Of a stretch of DNA of 64,000 nt, positions 8,932 through 16,553 are shown one piece after another; position 1 is the stretch's first letter, and each line of letters starts with the position of its first letter. The stretch comes from Methylobacterium currus. Lineage in GTDB: Bacteria; Pseudomonadota; Alphaproteobacteria; Rhizobiales; Beijerinckiaceae. The translations under genes were made by a program, and so were the position numbers. The stretch covers positions 113,453-177,452 of the forward strand of contig NZ_CP028845.1 in NCBI RefSeq assembly GCF_003058325.1, given 5' to 3'. The notes below the pieces were generated by a model, which was not told the DNA's origin, made no database searches, and worked only from the letters and a program-made list of their open reading frames with translations.

Positions 8932-9335
8932 TCAGAGAAACAGAGGCGCGGTGTAGGGGAAGGTCACAGCCGCGAGGATGAGCGCGGCGGCCACCCAGAG
9001 CCCGATCCGGGCGACCCGGCTGGAGCCTGGCCGCGCGCAAGAACCTTCATCTGAACACGTCGCGGGTCGGCGGTAGGCCCGCCAGAAGCCAAAACCAAGA
9101 AACGCGACCGCCGTGGCGATGAAGAAGGGTTGGTAGGGGGCGAGCGCGGTCAGGTTGCCGATCCAGGCCCCGCTCACGCCGAGGCTGAAGAGCACGAGCG
9201 GCAGGATGCAGCACGAGGAGGCGCCGAGCGCAGCGAGGATACCGCCGACGACCGCGAGCTTCTGTCCCTTCTGTCCCCTTCGCTCCTCGGTACGACCGCG
9301 TTTCCGCGAGGAGCCGTGCCAGCCAATTTGTCCAT
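8932..9335 (-). pseudogene. merT: Mercury transporter MerT with a frameshift near its N-terminus
   Basis: The frame from 9195 downward encodes typical MerT (FSLGVSGAWIGNLTALAPYQ, three membrane helices). The preceding codons in the same frame give LAVVGGILAALGASSCCILP with the essential Cys pair. No normal start exists in that frame. A well-placed ATG at 9335 (behind GAGGGAAAC) opens a different frame starting MDKLAGTAPRGNAVV. The two frames meet around a GGGG run and a direct repeat GGGACAGAA at about 9258-9280, so one base appears lost. It follows a strong MerR promoter, so a sequencing error is possible. Confidence 0.75.
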
Positions 9336-9356
9336 CAGAGTTTCCCTCACCGTGAG

Positions 9357-9387
9357 AGTGTACGACCTGTAGTAACTACAGGTGCAA
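9357..9387 (-). promoter_or_regulatory. MerR-controlled promoter/operator of the merTPFAB operon
   Basis: Reading the minus strand there is -35 TTGCAC (9387-9382), a 19-base spacer and -10 TACACT (9362-9357). The spacer contains the dyad CCTGTAGTTACTACAGG. The overlong 19-base spacer with a centred dyad is the signature of MerR-family activated promoters, where the bound regulator untwists DNA on metal binding. It lies 22 bases upstream of the merT ATG. Confidence 0.88.
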
Positions 9388-9428
9388 GAGCTAATTTCGG
9401 AAGCTCACTCGCCCTCGTCCGAAGAGCT

Positions 9429-9845
9429 TCAGGACTGTTCCGCAGGGCGTCCGAGGGCGACCGGGTCGAGGGCGAGCATCGGCCCGCTCACGACGCGACG
9501 GTAGAAGCAGCTCGAACGGCCGGTGTGGCAGCAGCCCGCCTGTTCGGACATCCGAACCCTCAGCCAGATGGTGTCCTGGTCGCAGTCGACCCGGATCTCC
9601 TGGATGCGTTGGACCTGCCCGCTCGTTGCGCCCTTGTGCCAGAGACATTGCCGGGACCGGCTCCAGAACCAAGCCTCGCCCGTCTCGATGGTCCTGCCGA
9701 GCGCCTCGGCGTTCATCCAGGCGAGCATCAGCACGGTTCCGGACACCGCGTCGGTGACGACGGCCGGAAGAAGCCCGGCGCCGTCGGACCGCGGAGTGAG
9801 CGCCAAGCCTTCCTCGCGAGCCTGGATCTCAGAATGGCCGGACAT
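9429..9845 (-). CDS. hisI: HisI-like phosphoribosyl-AMP cyclohydrolase paralogue 1
   Basis: About 138 residues. It has PRA-CH motifs [39 protein letters not shown] and [12 protein letters not shown], including Asp and Cys metal ligands. It is clearly paralogous to the copy at 5568. The start [13 protein letters not shown] is taken because the long upstream frame is an out-of-register shadow of the beta-propeller gene. It lies 110 bases after that gene and 41 bases before the mer promoter. Duplication of a histidine enzyme at both ends of a mer operon is unusual; the function here is unproven. Confidence 0.83.
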   Translation of the reverse strand: MSGHSEIQAREEGLALTPRSDGAGLLPAVVTDAVSGTVLMLAWMNAEALGRTIETGEAWFWSRSRQCLWHKGATSGQVQRIQEIRVDCDQDTIWLRVRMSEQAGCCHTGRSSCFYRRVVSGPMLALDPVALGRPAEQS

Positions 9846-9955
9846 GCAACATCTGTTCTCTGATGCGAGTTCTCGGCCATCTGGGCTGACGCGAGTTTTC
9901 ATGCCCGGGGCGGGGGGGGCCCGAAACGAGTCAGTGAGGAACCTGGAAACAACGC

Positions 9956-11035
9956 TCATTTCCCGTCGTTCTTGGGCCGGTGGCGGCCGATGCCGTTCGA
10001 GCGCGCGAGAGCAAACCAGACAGTGTCGTCCTGATCGACCACAATCCCGTTCGGGGCTCGCAGCCCGTCCAGCCCGACCTCGCTGAAGTGTCCGTCTGGC
10101 GTGAGGCGGCTGAGCCTTCCGCCGCAATGCTGCGTCACCCACAGGGCGTCCTTGCTCGACGCGATGCCGTAGGGAGACTTCGTGCTGGTGCAACGCGAGG
10201 GACGGCCATCCTCCGAAGGAGAACCAGGCAGGCACGATGGCAGCGCGAGCTCGGTCACCTTGCCGTCCGTCGTGATCCGACCGACGCCGTCCACGGCGGC
10301 TTCGGTAAACCAGAGGCTCCCGTCGGGGCCGGCAACGATATTCTGCGGCGCGCTGTCGAGGGTCGGGAGCGGGAACTCCGAGACTTGGCCGGTCGGCGTG
10401 ATCCGGCCGATGGTGTTGCTGTTGAAGCCCGTGAACCAGAGATTGCCGTCGGGGCCGGCCGTGATGCCGTAAGGGGTCAGCGTCTTGCCGAGCCCAAACT
10501 CGGTAACCTGACCATCGACCGTGATCCGGCCGATCCGGTTCGTACCGGACAAGGTGAACCATAGGGCACCATCGAAACCCATCACGATGCCGAAGGGATA
10601 GCTCGCAGGTTCCGATAGCGGGAACTCCGCGATTTCGCCCGCGGGCGAGATGCGCCCGATCTTGTTGCCGCGGTTCTCCGTGAACCACAGGTTCCCGTCA
10701 GGACCCAAAACGATGTCCTGAGGCCGGCTGTCCTGCGTGGGGATAAAAAACTCGTTCAACTGTCCGTCGGGCGCGAGACGTCCGATCTTGTTGCCTTGCT
10801 TCTCCGTGAACCAGATGGCGCCGCCGGGTCCGACGGCGACACTCTCTGGATAGCTATTCGGGGTCGGAACCTCGAAAAGCTTCACGCCTTCCGCACTCGC
10901 CGGGGCTGTCAGGACCAAAGCGGCATAGAGGCTTCCTAGGCGAAGCATCCGAGCGCCGAAACACGCGATGTCAGGGGCGGCCGTCGGGGCCAATCGGCGC
11001 GCTGCTTGGATGACATGATTAATTGCTTCGAACAT
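9956..11035 (-). CDS. Secreted streptogramin-lyase-like beta-propeller (Vgb family)
   Basis: About 359 residues. A short N-terminus from MFEAINH leads into a signal-like segment ([21 protein letters not shown]). Six or seven repeats of the type [19 protein letters not shown] follow, the Vgb/NHL propeller pattern. Vgb linearises streptogramin B antibiotics. Many environmental Vgb-like proteins have other, unknown roles, and the signal sequence here argues for periplasmic action. The start at 11035 has a GAGGGAAAG ribosome site and lies about 16 bases downstream of the predicted transcription start of the MerR-type promoter at 11058-11088. That promoter ties it to mercury induction. Confidence 0.8.
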   Translation of the reverse strand: MFEAINHVIQAARRLAPTAAPDIACFGARMLRLGSLYAALVLTAPASAEGVKLFEVPTPNSYPESVAVGPGGAIWFTEKQGNKIGRLAPDGQLNEFFIPTQDSRPQDIVLGPDGNLWFTENRGNKIGRISPAGEIAEFPLSEPASYPFGIVMGFDGALWFTLSGTNRIGRITVDGQVTEFGLGKTLTPYGITAGPDGNLWFTGFNSNTIGRITPTGQVSEFPLPTLDSAPQNIVAGPDGSLWFTEAAVDGVGRITTDGKVTELALPSCLPGSPSEDGRPSRCTSTKSPYGIASSKDALWVTQHCGGRLSRLTPDGHFSEVGLDGLRAPNGIVVDQDDTVWFALARSNGIGRHRPKNDGK

Positions 11036-11057
11036 GGCTTTCCCTCGAACCGCAGAG

Positions 11058-11088
11058 GGCGTAACATCTGTACCAACTACAGCTTCAA
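11058..11088 (-). promoter_or_regulatory. Second MerR-type promoter, upstream of the Vgb-like gene
   Basis: On the minus strand: TTGAAG (11088-11083), a 19-base spacer, then TACGCC (11063-11058). The spacer holds the dyad CTGTAGTTGGTACAG, closely matching the operator at 9357-9387. It lies in the divergent gap between merR and the Vgb-like gene, so one regulator could both repress itself and activate this block. The -10 hexamer is weak. Confidence 0.7.
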
Positions 11089-11099
11089 GGTAAATTTCG

Positions 11100-11528
11100 A
11101 TGGGTGCGCTACCAGCGACACGAGGGCCTGCTTCCTTGACTATCGGCGCGCTCTCGGAGCGCACCGGCGTCAACATCGAGACGATCCGGTACTTCGAGAA
11201 GGTGGGCCTGCTCCCCCGTCCCCCACGCACCGAAGGGGGGCATCGGTCCTACGATACCGAGCATGTGCGCACCCTGGCCTTCATCCGGCGTGCGCGCGAA
11301 CTCGGCCTCAACCCCAAAGAGGTTCGGGCGCTCCTTGAATTGCGTCAGCCCGGCAAGGCGTCCTGCTGCGAGGTGCAGGAAATCGCGGTGCATCACCTCG
11401 ACCGGGTGCGTGCGAAGATCGCCGACCTGACCCGGCTCGAACGGCTCCTGACCAGGACCATCGACCAGTGCTCGGGTGAAGCGGCTCCCGAATGCCCTGT
11501 GCTCGACATGATCGATCACTCGGGGTGA
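11100..11528 (+). CDS. merR: Mercury-responsive regulator MerR
   Basis: A 142-residue MerR-family transcription factor. The HTH LTIGALSERTGVNIETIRYFE is followed by the dimerisation helix. The three Cys of the Hg(II) site are all present, in KASCCEVQ, TIDQCSGE and APECPVL, equivalent to Cys82, Cys117 and Cys126 of Tn501 MerR. It is divergent from the Vgb-like gene and convergent with the flavoprotein gene ending at 11532. It probably controls both dyad promoters (9357-9387 and 11058-11088). Confidence 0.93.
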   Translation: MGALPATRGPASLTIGALSERTGVNIETIRYFEKVGLLPRPPRTEGGHRSYDTEHVRTLAFIRRARELGLNPKEVRALLELRQPGKASCCEVQEIAVHHLDRVRAKIADLTRLERLLTRTIDQCSGEAAPECPVLDMIDHSG

Positions 11529-11531
11529 GCG

Positions 11532-12875
11532 TCACAGCATGTATCCGATATCTGAGGATCCGGTTGGATAGGCGAACATCGTGGATTTCAGATCGTCGGC
11601 CGTCAGCCCATGCCGGATCGCCAGGGCGAAGACGTTGATGGTCTCGTCCACGTGCGGGCCAACGAGATGGGCTCCCAGGATGCGCCCGGTCCCTTCCTCG
11701 ACCACCGTCTTGTAGCCGTAGACCCGTTCGGCTTCGCGCCGCGCCGTGAACCAGCCCGAGGTGAACTCGGACTTGATGCGGACGCGCAGGCCGCTCTCCC
11801 GAGCTGCGGCTTCCGACATGCCGACCGCTGCGATGGGAGGCGAGGTGAAGGCGACACTCGGCACGCCCGTGTAGTCCGGCTTCGCGTGATTGCCTTCGAG
11901 CAGGTTGGCGGCGGCGACCTTCGCATCGTGACTCGACACGGGCGTAAGCGGCGGCCCGACCAGCGCGGCATCCCCGGCCGCGTAGATCGCGGGGTTCGTG
12001 ACGCTCTGAAGGTACTCGTTCAGCTTGAGCCGTCCGTGCTCGACCGTGACATCGGCGGTGGCCAGATTGAGCTTGTCGAGCGCGGGCCTGCGCCCGGCTG
12101 CGTGGACGACGAGATCGGCTTCGAAGGTCTCCTGGCCCGCGTCGGAGGATGCCTCGACCCGGAAGATGTCACCAGCCCGCTGGATCGCCGTGACGGTCGT
12201 CCGGGTGCGCACATCGACGCCCATCCCGTCGAACGCTTTCATGAGCCAACCGACGAGATCGGGGTCGAACTGCAGGAGCATCCGCTCTCCCCGCTGAAGC
12301 ACCGTGACTTGTGCCCCGGCTCGTGCCGCGATGCGCGCGAACTCGGCCGCGATGTAGCCGCCACCGACAAGGACGATGCGAGACGGTAGGTGCTCCAGAG
12401 CAAGGAACTCCTCGCTCGTCGCCAGATGCTCCTCGCCAGGAATGCCGAGTGGCACCGGCACTGCCCCAGCCGCGATCAGGATGTGCCGTGCCTGGATCGC
12501 CGTTCCGGCGACATCGAGCGTGGTGCGGCCCGTGAACCGGGCCTCGCCGTGGAAAGTGTCGATGTCCTTGTCGGCATACCGGTGCTCGTTCTTCACCGGC
12601 ACCGGATCTGTGAAGGTGCGCTTGAAGGCGATCAGGTCAGGCCAGTCGATCCGCACATCTCCGACGATGCCATGACCGCGCATTCGCCCTGCGGCGTCGA
12701 TCACCTCGGCTCCCGCGATGAGCATCTTCTTCGGGTCGCAGCCCCGAAGTGCGCAGGTGCCGCCGAATGGCTTGTGGTCAATCACGGCGACATTCCAGCC
12801 TGCACCACGAACACGCATGGCCGCGACCATGGCCGCCGTGCCGGTGCCGATGATCGCGAGATCATAGATTTTCAT
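11532..12875 (-). CDS. MerA-like FAD disulfide oxidoreductase with a CALRGC motif
   Basis: A 447-residue class I pyridine-nucleotide disulfide oxidoreductase. It has the FAD site YDLAIIGTGTAAMVAAMRV, the redox pair GGTCALRGCDPKKML, NAD(P)-binding RIVLVGGGYIAAEFARI and the second FAD motif IYAAGDAALVG, ending in the dimer interface (YPTGSSDIGYML). It lacks both the C-terminal Cys pair of MerA and the classical HPT dimer motif of glutathione reductase. It resembles the reductases often annotated as MerA-like or glutathione-reductase-like beside mer genes. The substrate is unknown. Confidence 0.8.
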   Translation of the reverse strand: MKIYDLAIIGTGTAAMVAAMRVRGAGWNVAVIDHKPFGGTCALRGCDPKKMLIAGAEVIDAAGRMRGHGIVGDVRIDWPDLIAFKRTFTDPVPVKNEHRYADKDIDTFHGEARFTGRTTLDVAGTAIQARHILIAAGAVPVPLGIPGEEHLATSEEFLALEHLPSRIVLVGGGYIAAEFARIAARAGAQVTVLQRGERMLLQFDPDLVGWLMKAFDGMGVDVRTRTTVTAIQRAGDIFRVEASSDAGQETFEADLVVHAAGRRPALDKLNLATADVTVEHGRLKLNEYLQSVTNPAIYAAGDAALVGPPLTPVSSHDAKVAAANLLEGNHAKPDYTGVPSVAFTSPPIAAVGMSEAAARESGLRVRIKSEFTSGWFTARREAERVYGYKTVVEEGTGRILGAHLVGPHVDETINVFALAIRHGLTADDLKSTMFAYPTGSSDIGYML

Positions 12876-12910
12876 GTCGGGTCCTCCAGCATTCTGAAGG
12901 ACAACAAATC

Positions 12911-12929
12911 TGGAGTTGGTATAGGTTCC
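12911..12929. promoter_or_regulatory. Possible MerR-type operator upstream of the flavoprotein
   Basis: The plus strand reads ATCTGGAGTTGGTATAGGT, an imperfect dyad resembling the two mer operators (CTGTAGTTGGTACAG). It lies about 40-55 bases upstream of the ATG at 12875. I could not place convincing -35 and -10 hexamers with a 19-base spacer, so this remains a sequence resemblance. The rest of 12876-13171 shows no gene. Confidence 0.35.
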
Positions 12930-13171
12930 GGGCGATTACATTCTGCCTTTTGCGCTGGACACCGTCATCGACGTTCTCAAGGCCTCGGTCACGGCCTTTC
13001 TCTTGTCGGTCGGCGGGTGCGCCCGGCTCTGGTTGAGGTCCGCAGACGTCGGCCCGCATCGTCATCGTCGCCCCGCCCCGTGTCTGCGAACGCTCGCGAG
13101 ATCGAAGCAGGGCCGACAACGTTCTGCACCTGCCTATCATTTCGTGCCACGACCCCGTGTTCAGGATTTAA

Positions 13172-14022
13172 GAGCGCCTAACAAAACCATCGTTCGATGA
13201 AGCGCCAGACGATGAGGGCTGCGGCCAGCGTGGAGAAGGCGAGATGGATGTCGTGCCGCCGCTCGTAGCGGATGGCGAGGCGACGGAACTGGGCGAACCA
13301 CGCCAGCGTGCGCTCGACGACCCACCTGCGACGTCCCAGCCGCTGGCTTCTCTCGATCCCGCGCCGGGCGATGCGGGGCTGGATGCGGCGGCGGGTCAGC
13401 GCCTGACGACAGCGGCGGTGGTCGTAGGCCTTGTCGGCGTGCAGCTTCAAGGGACGCTTGCGCGGCGGTCCCCAGCATGAGCGGATCGGCGGGACGGCAT
13501 CCACGACCGCCTCCAGCATTCGGCTGTCATGGACGTTCGCCCCCGTCAGCTTCAGAGCGAGGGGGATGCCCTTCGCATCGGTGAGGATGTGGCGCTTCGT
13601 GCCCGGCTTGCCCCGATCGGTCGGGTTCGGGCCCGTCGCCGGGCCCCCCTTTTGGCGGCAATCGAGGCGCTGTCGAGGGAAGCTCGACTAAAGTCGATGC
13701 CGTTCTGGCGACCGAGCCGGTCGAGAAGCGCGTGCTGCAGACGGTCCCACACTCCGGCCTTCTGCCAATCCCGCAAGCGCCGCCAGCAGGTCATCCCCGA
13801 GCCACAGCCCATCTCCCGGGGCAGCAACTCCCACGGCGCGCCCGAGCGCAGCACGAAGAGGATCCCCGTCAGTGCCGCGCGGTCGGAGGTTCGAGGCCGA
13901 CCGCCCTTCGGCTTGGCCCGTTCAGGCGGCAGAAGCGGTGCGATCTCGGCCCACAGGCCATCGGGAAGGAGCGGTCTCGCCATCTCCACCCAACGCGCCA
14001 AACCCGGTTTTGTTAGAGGCTC
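13172..14022 (-). mobile_element. IS5-family insertion sequence (IS427-like group)
   Basis: An 851-base element with near-perfect terminal repeats (GAGCGCCTAACAAAACC at the left; GAGCCTCTAACAAAACC reading inward from the right). TAA is duplicated on both sides (13169-13171 and 14023-14025). It separates the mercury region from the second metal operon. Confidence 0.9.
13178..13983 (-). CDS. IS5-family transposase, two overlapping frames
   Basis: The first frame starts MARPLLPDGLWAEIAPLLPP and contains RASLDSASI, the first catalytic Asp. The frame changes at an A4G6 run (13644-13653, minus strand). The second frame carries LHADKAYD (second D), then RRWVVERTLAWFAQFRRL with the Glu of the DDE triad. 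The same A4G6 run occurs at the same point of the related IS5 element at 52539-53380, so programmed -1 frameshifting is likely rather than decay. Confidence 0.88.
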
Positions 14023-14048
14023 TAAAGGGCGTAAGGCAGGGAGACACG

Positions 14049-15260
14049 TTATCCTCGGGCTTCCGTGGCTGGCCGGGTCTCTGCTCGGAAGAGCCGGATT
14101 GCGGTGATGGCAAGCGCCAGTTCCGCGGCCGCGAACAGCGCCAGGGCAATCCCGAAGTCGTAGCGAAGCGCCCAGCCGAAGAGCAGGCTGCCCACTCCAA
14201 ACCCGACGAAGAGGAGACAGACGTTCAGGCCCATGGCCTGCCCCGGGCGCTTGCCGCCGAACGCCGTGACGATGCCGGCGAGGAGGGGCTGGGTCATGTC
14301 GTAGCCGAGGGATAGGACCGTCACCGCCAGCGCCGCCGGGAGCAGGGGCGCGTCGAGGATCAGCGCCGCCGCCGCGAGCGAACCCAGGAGGAGCCCAAGC
14401 GGCAGGAGGCGGCCGCGGCCCTGCCGATCCGCCATCCGGCCGATGAACGGGCCGAGCAGGAGCCCAGGAATGCCGTAACCCAAGAGGGCGAGGCCGACCC
14501 CCATTGGACCTAGGCCGTAGCGTCGCTCGAAATACAGCCCGAGCCAGGTGAACACGCCGGAGTGGAACATCGAGTTCAGCAGGACGGTGGCGTAGGTGCG
14601 CCGCCCGCGTGAGGAAGCCAGAAGATCCCGATACCCGCGTACCAACATACCGAGGCTTGCCGCGTTCGACGTTGCGCCTGGGATGATTCCGCGGGCCGGT
14701 ATGAGAACGAACAGGATCGCCGCCCCTGCCGCCCCGACGGCCAGGAAGAGGCCGCGCCATCCGAGATAGGGTTCGAGCAGCGCGCCGAAGGTCGATCCGA
14801 AGGCCATGCCGCCGGCCATGGCGCCGAAGAGCCAGCCGAGGGGGCGCCCGCGTCGCTCGTAGGGGAAAAGCCGGGCGACGAGGACGAGCGCCAGCGGAAC
14901 GACGCCGCTCGCCCCGAGCCCGGTCAGTACCCGCCAAAACGCGAGTTGCTCGACGGACCCAGCCGTGGTGGTCAGGACGCTCAGTACGGCGAAGGCCGTC
15001 AGGGAGGCCGCCATGATGCGCCAGATGCCGAGGCGGTCCGCCAGGAGGCCGTAGACCAGCGTCGCCACCCCGTACGGGACCAGATAGGCCGGCACGATCA
15101 GGCCGACCCTCTCCGGCGAGGTCCCGAACGCCGCCCCGAGCTGCGGCAGGATCGGGGCGACCATGAACGCCTGGAAGAAGATGACGAAGGTGGCGGCCGC
15201 AAGCAGCCGAAGCAGGCGCTCCAGCTGGATATCCGGCAAGTCGGGTGTCGCTGACATCAT
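14049..15260 (-). CDS. Major facilitator superfamily transporter
   Basis: About 403 residues with some twelve hydrophobic helices and the MFS loop motif in YGLLADRLGIWRIM and again in GPFIGRMADRQGRG. It is probably a drug- or metal-type efflux permease of the inner membrane. The start MMSATPDL at 15260 has a GAGGAGG ribosome site and overlaps the stop of the HMA gene (ATGA). It is the last gene of the operon beginning with MerR-HMA, so a role in the same metal response is inferred. The substrate cannot be told from the sequence. Confidence 0.82.
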   Translation of the reverse strand: MMSATPDLPDIQLERLLRLLAAATFVIFFQAFMVAPILPQLGAAFGTSPERVGLIVPAYLVPYGVATLVYGLLADRLGIWRIMAASLTAFAVLSVLTTTAGSVEQLAFWRVLTGLGASGVVPLALVLVARLFPYERRGRPLGWLFGAMAGGMAFGSTFGALLEPYLGWRGLFLAVGAAGAAILFVLIPARGIIPGATSNAASLGMLVRGYRDLLASSRGRRTYATVLLNSMFHSGVFTWLGLYFERRYGLGPMGVGLALLGYGIPGLLLGPFIGRMADRQGRGRLLPLGLLLGSLAAAALILDAPLLPAALAVTVLSLGYDMTQPLLAGIVTAFGGKRPGQAMGLNVCLLFVGFGVGSLLFGWALRYDFGIALALFAAAELALAITAIRLFRAETRPATEARG

Positions 15261-15502
15261 GCCCGGGCCTCCTCGCTCTCGAACCCTTTGTCCGCGAGGG
15301 CCGACCGGATCTCTGCAGGCCCGACCCGGGACGGCTCGAAGCGGACGGAGGCACGCTTGCGCCGGGCGCTGGACTTCGCCTGCCGGACGCCGGGTACGGC
15401 CAGGAGCGCGTCCCGCACCTTCTCGGCGCAGCCGTCGCACATCATGCCCGGCACGGACAGCGTGACCTCCGTGAGAGGGGCGTTCGTGTCGTTGCTCATC
15501 AT
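15257..15502 (-). CDS. Cytosolic HMA-domain metal chaperone
   Basis: About 81 residues, essentially one heavy-metal-associated domain. The metal-binding loop is VPGMMCDGCAEKV and the rest follows the beta-alpha-beta pattern (VRFEPSRVGPAEIRSALADKGFE). There is no signal peptide. It would bind a soft metal in the cytosol and deliver it to the P-type ATPase of the same operon. It lies between the CcdA-like gene and the MFS gene. The start is MMSNDTN, although a TTG slightly upstream is possible. Confidence 0.85.
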   Translation of the reverse strand: MMSNDTNAPLTEVTLSVPGMMCDGCAEKVRDALLAVPGVRQAKSSARRKRASVRFEPSRVGPAEIRSALADKGFESEEARA

Positions 15503-15514
15503 GACTTCCAAGGT

Positions 15515-16195
15515 TCAGACAAGGTCCGCGTAGACCTGGGCGTAGTAGGCGCCGACCATGAGAAGGGCCCCGCCGCTGAAGATTTGCAGGGTCCGGCCCC
15601 ATAGGCCGAGGCGCGCCAGCCGCGTGACGGCCCCTCCGGCCACCCCAGCGGCCAGGAACGGCAGACCCCGGCCGAGGCCGAACACGAAGGCGAGCAGGAT
15701 GCCCCGTCCCAGGTCCCCGTCAGACGCGGCGACCGTAAGCAGGAGAAGCAGGGGCGCCACCGAGGTGCCGACGCTGAACACCAGCCCGTAGGCGAAGGCG
15801 CCGAAGAGGCCGGGCCGGCGCCAGGCGGTGAGACCGTCGATGCGCATCCGGGGCCACAGGAACGCCAGCAGCGCCGACGCGAACGAGAGGAGGGCCATGA
15901 AGAGGGCCCAACCCCTGCCGAACGCCTCGGTGGCCAGGGCGCCGAGATGGCCCGCCACCGCTCCGAGAACGGCGAGGCTCAGGACGATTCCGGCGAAGAA
16001 GGCTCCGGCGACCTGAAGCCCTGAGCGTCGCGATCCGGCCTCGGAGGCGCTCGCCACGCTGGCGAGGCCGAGCCCCACCGGTAGCGTGCAGGGGCAGACC
16101 GCGCTGGCCAGGAGCCCCGCCAGGAAGGTGACCCACAGCGCCGCGGGTCCGCCAACGCCGGACGCGAGCGGCTGGATCAGTCCTTCGAGCGTCAC
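15515..16195 (-). CDS. CcdA/DsbD-like thiol-transfer membrane protein
   Basis: A 226-residue protein with about six hydrophobic helices. The first helix region contains SAVCPCTLPVGLGLA and the fourth GTSVAPLLLLLTVA, in line with CcdA/DsbD-type membrane proteins that carry electrons or metal-thiol partners across the inner membrane. The CPC in the first helix fits a redox or soft-metal role. The second conserved Cys of classical CcdA is not obvious. It overlaps the preceding periplasmic HMA gene by four bases. Electron delivery to periplasmic metal proteins is inference. Confidence 0.72.
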   Translation of the reverse strand: MTLEGLIQPLASGVGGPAALWVTFLAGLLASAVCPCTLPVGLGLASVASASEAGSRRSGLQVAGAFFAGIVLSLAVLGAVAGHLGALATEAFGRGWALFMALLSFASALLAFLWPRMRIDGLTAWRRPGLFGAFAYGLVFSVGTSVAPLLLLLTVAASDGDLGRGILLAFVFGLGRGLPFLAAGVAGGAVTRLARLGLWGRTLQIFSGGALLMVGAYYAQVYADLV

Positions 16196-16539
16196 GGTTC
16201 GAGAACCGGAGTGCCGGGCTTATAGCCGAGGCCGACGATGGCGGTGCTCACCCGGCCGAGGAGAAAGACCTTTCCGGACGCGTAGGTTACGCGGAGCGAA
16301 CGGTGGACGAAGTCGATCTCGGCGTCGGTGACCCCGTCGACCTTCCTGACGGCCTTCTTGATGGAGGCGGCACAGGAAAGGCAGACCATTCCTTCGACCG
16401 GGATGGTCGCGACCTTTAGGCCGGTGGCCCGCACCGACATGGGCGGCGGATCCTCGACGGCTTGCGCCAGGTTTGCCGTCACGAGCGACATCAAGGCGGC
16501 GGAGAGCGCAGCGGCCACGCCCGAACGCTGGTTTTTCAT
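16192..16539 (-). CDS. Periplasmic MerP-like HMA protein
   Basis: About 115 residues from MKNQRSGVAAALSAALMS, an apparent signal peptide ending near ANLAQA. One HMA domain follows, with the motif VEGMVCLSCAASIKK and the usual continuation VDGVTDAEIDFVHRSL. It is probably a periplasmic binder of the operon's metal, analogous to MerP. The start at 16539 is chosen because the upstream frame overlaps the ATPase gene. It overlaps the CcdA-like gene downstream by four bases. Confidence 0.82.
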   Translation of the reverse strand: MKNQRSGVAAALSAALMSLVTANLAQAVEDPPPMSVRATGLKVATIPVEGMVCLSCAASIKKAVRKVDGVTDAEIDFVHRSLRVTYASGKVFLLGRVSTAIVGLGYKPGTPVLEP

Positions 16540-16553
16540 CGAGTGAGCTCCTC

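Noticed and set aside
9846..10688. A long N-terminal extension of hisI paralogue 1
   Set aside because: The extra 280 codons are the out-of-frame shadow of the Vgb-like propeller; HisI proteins start near MSGHSEIQ.
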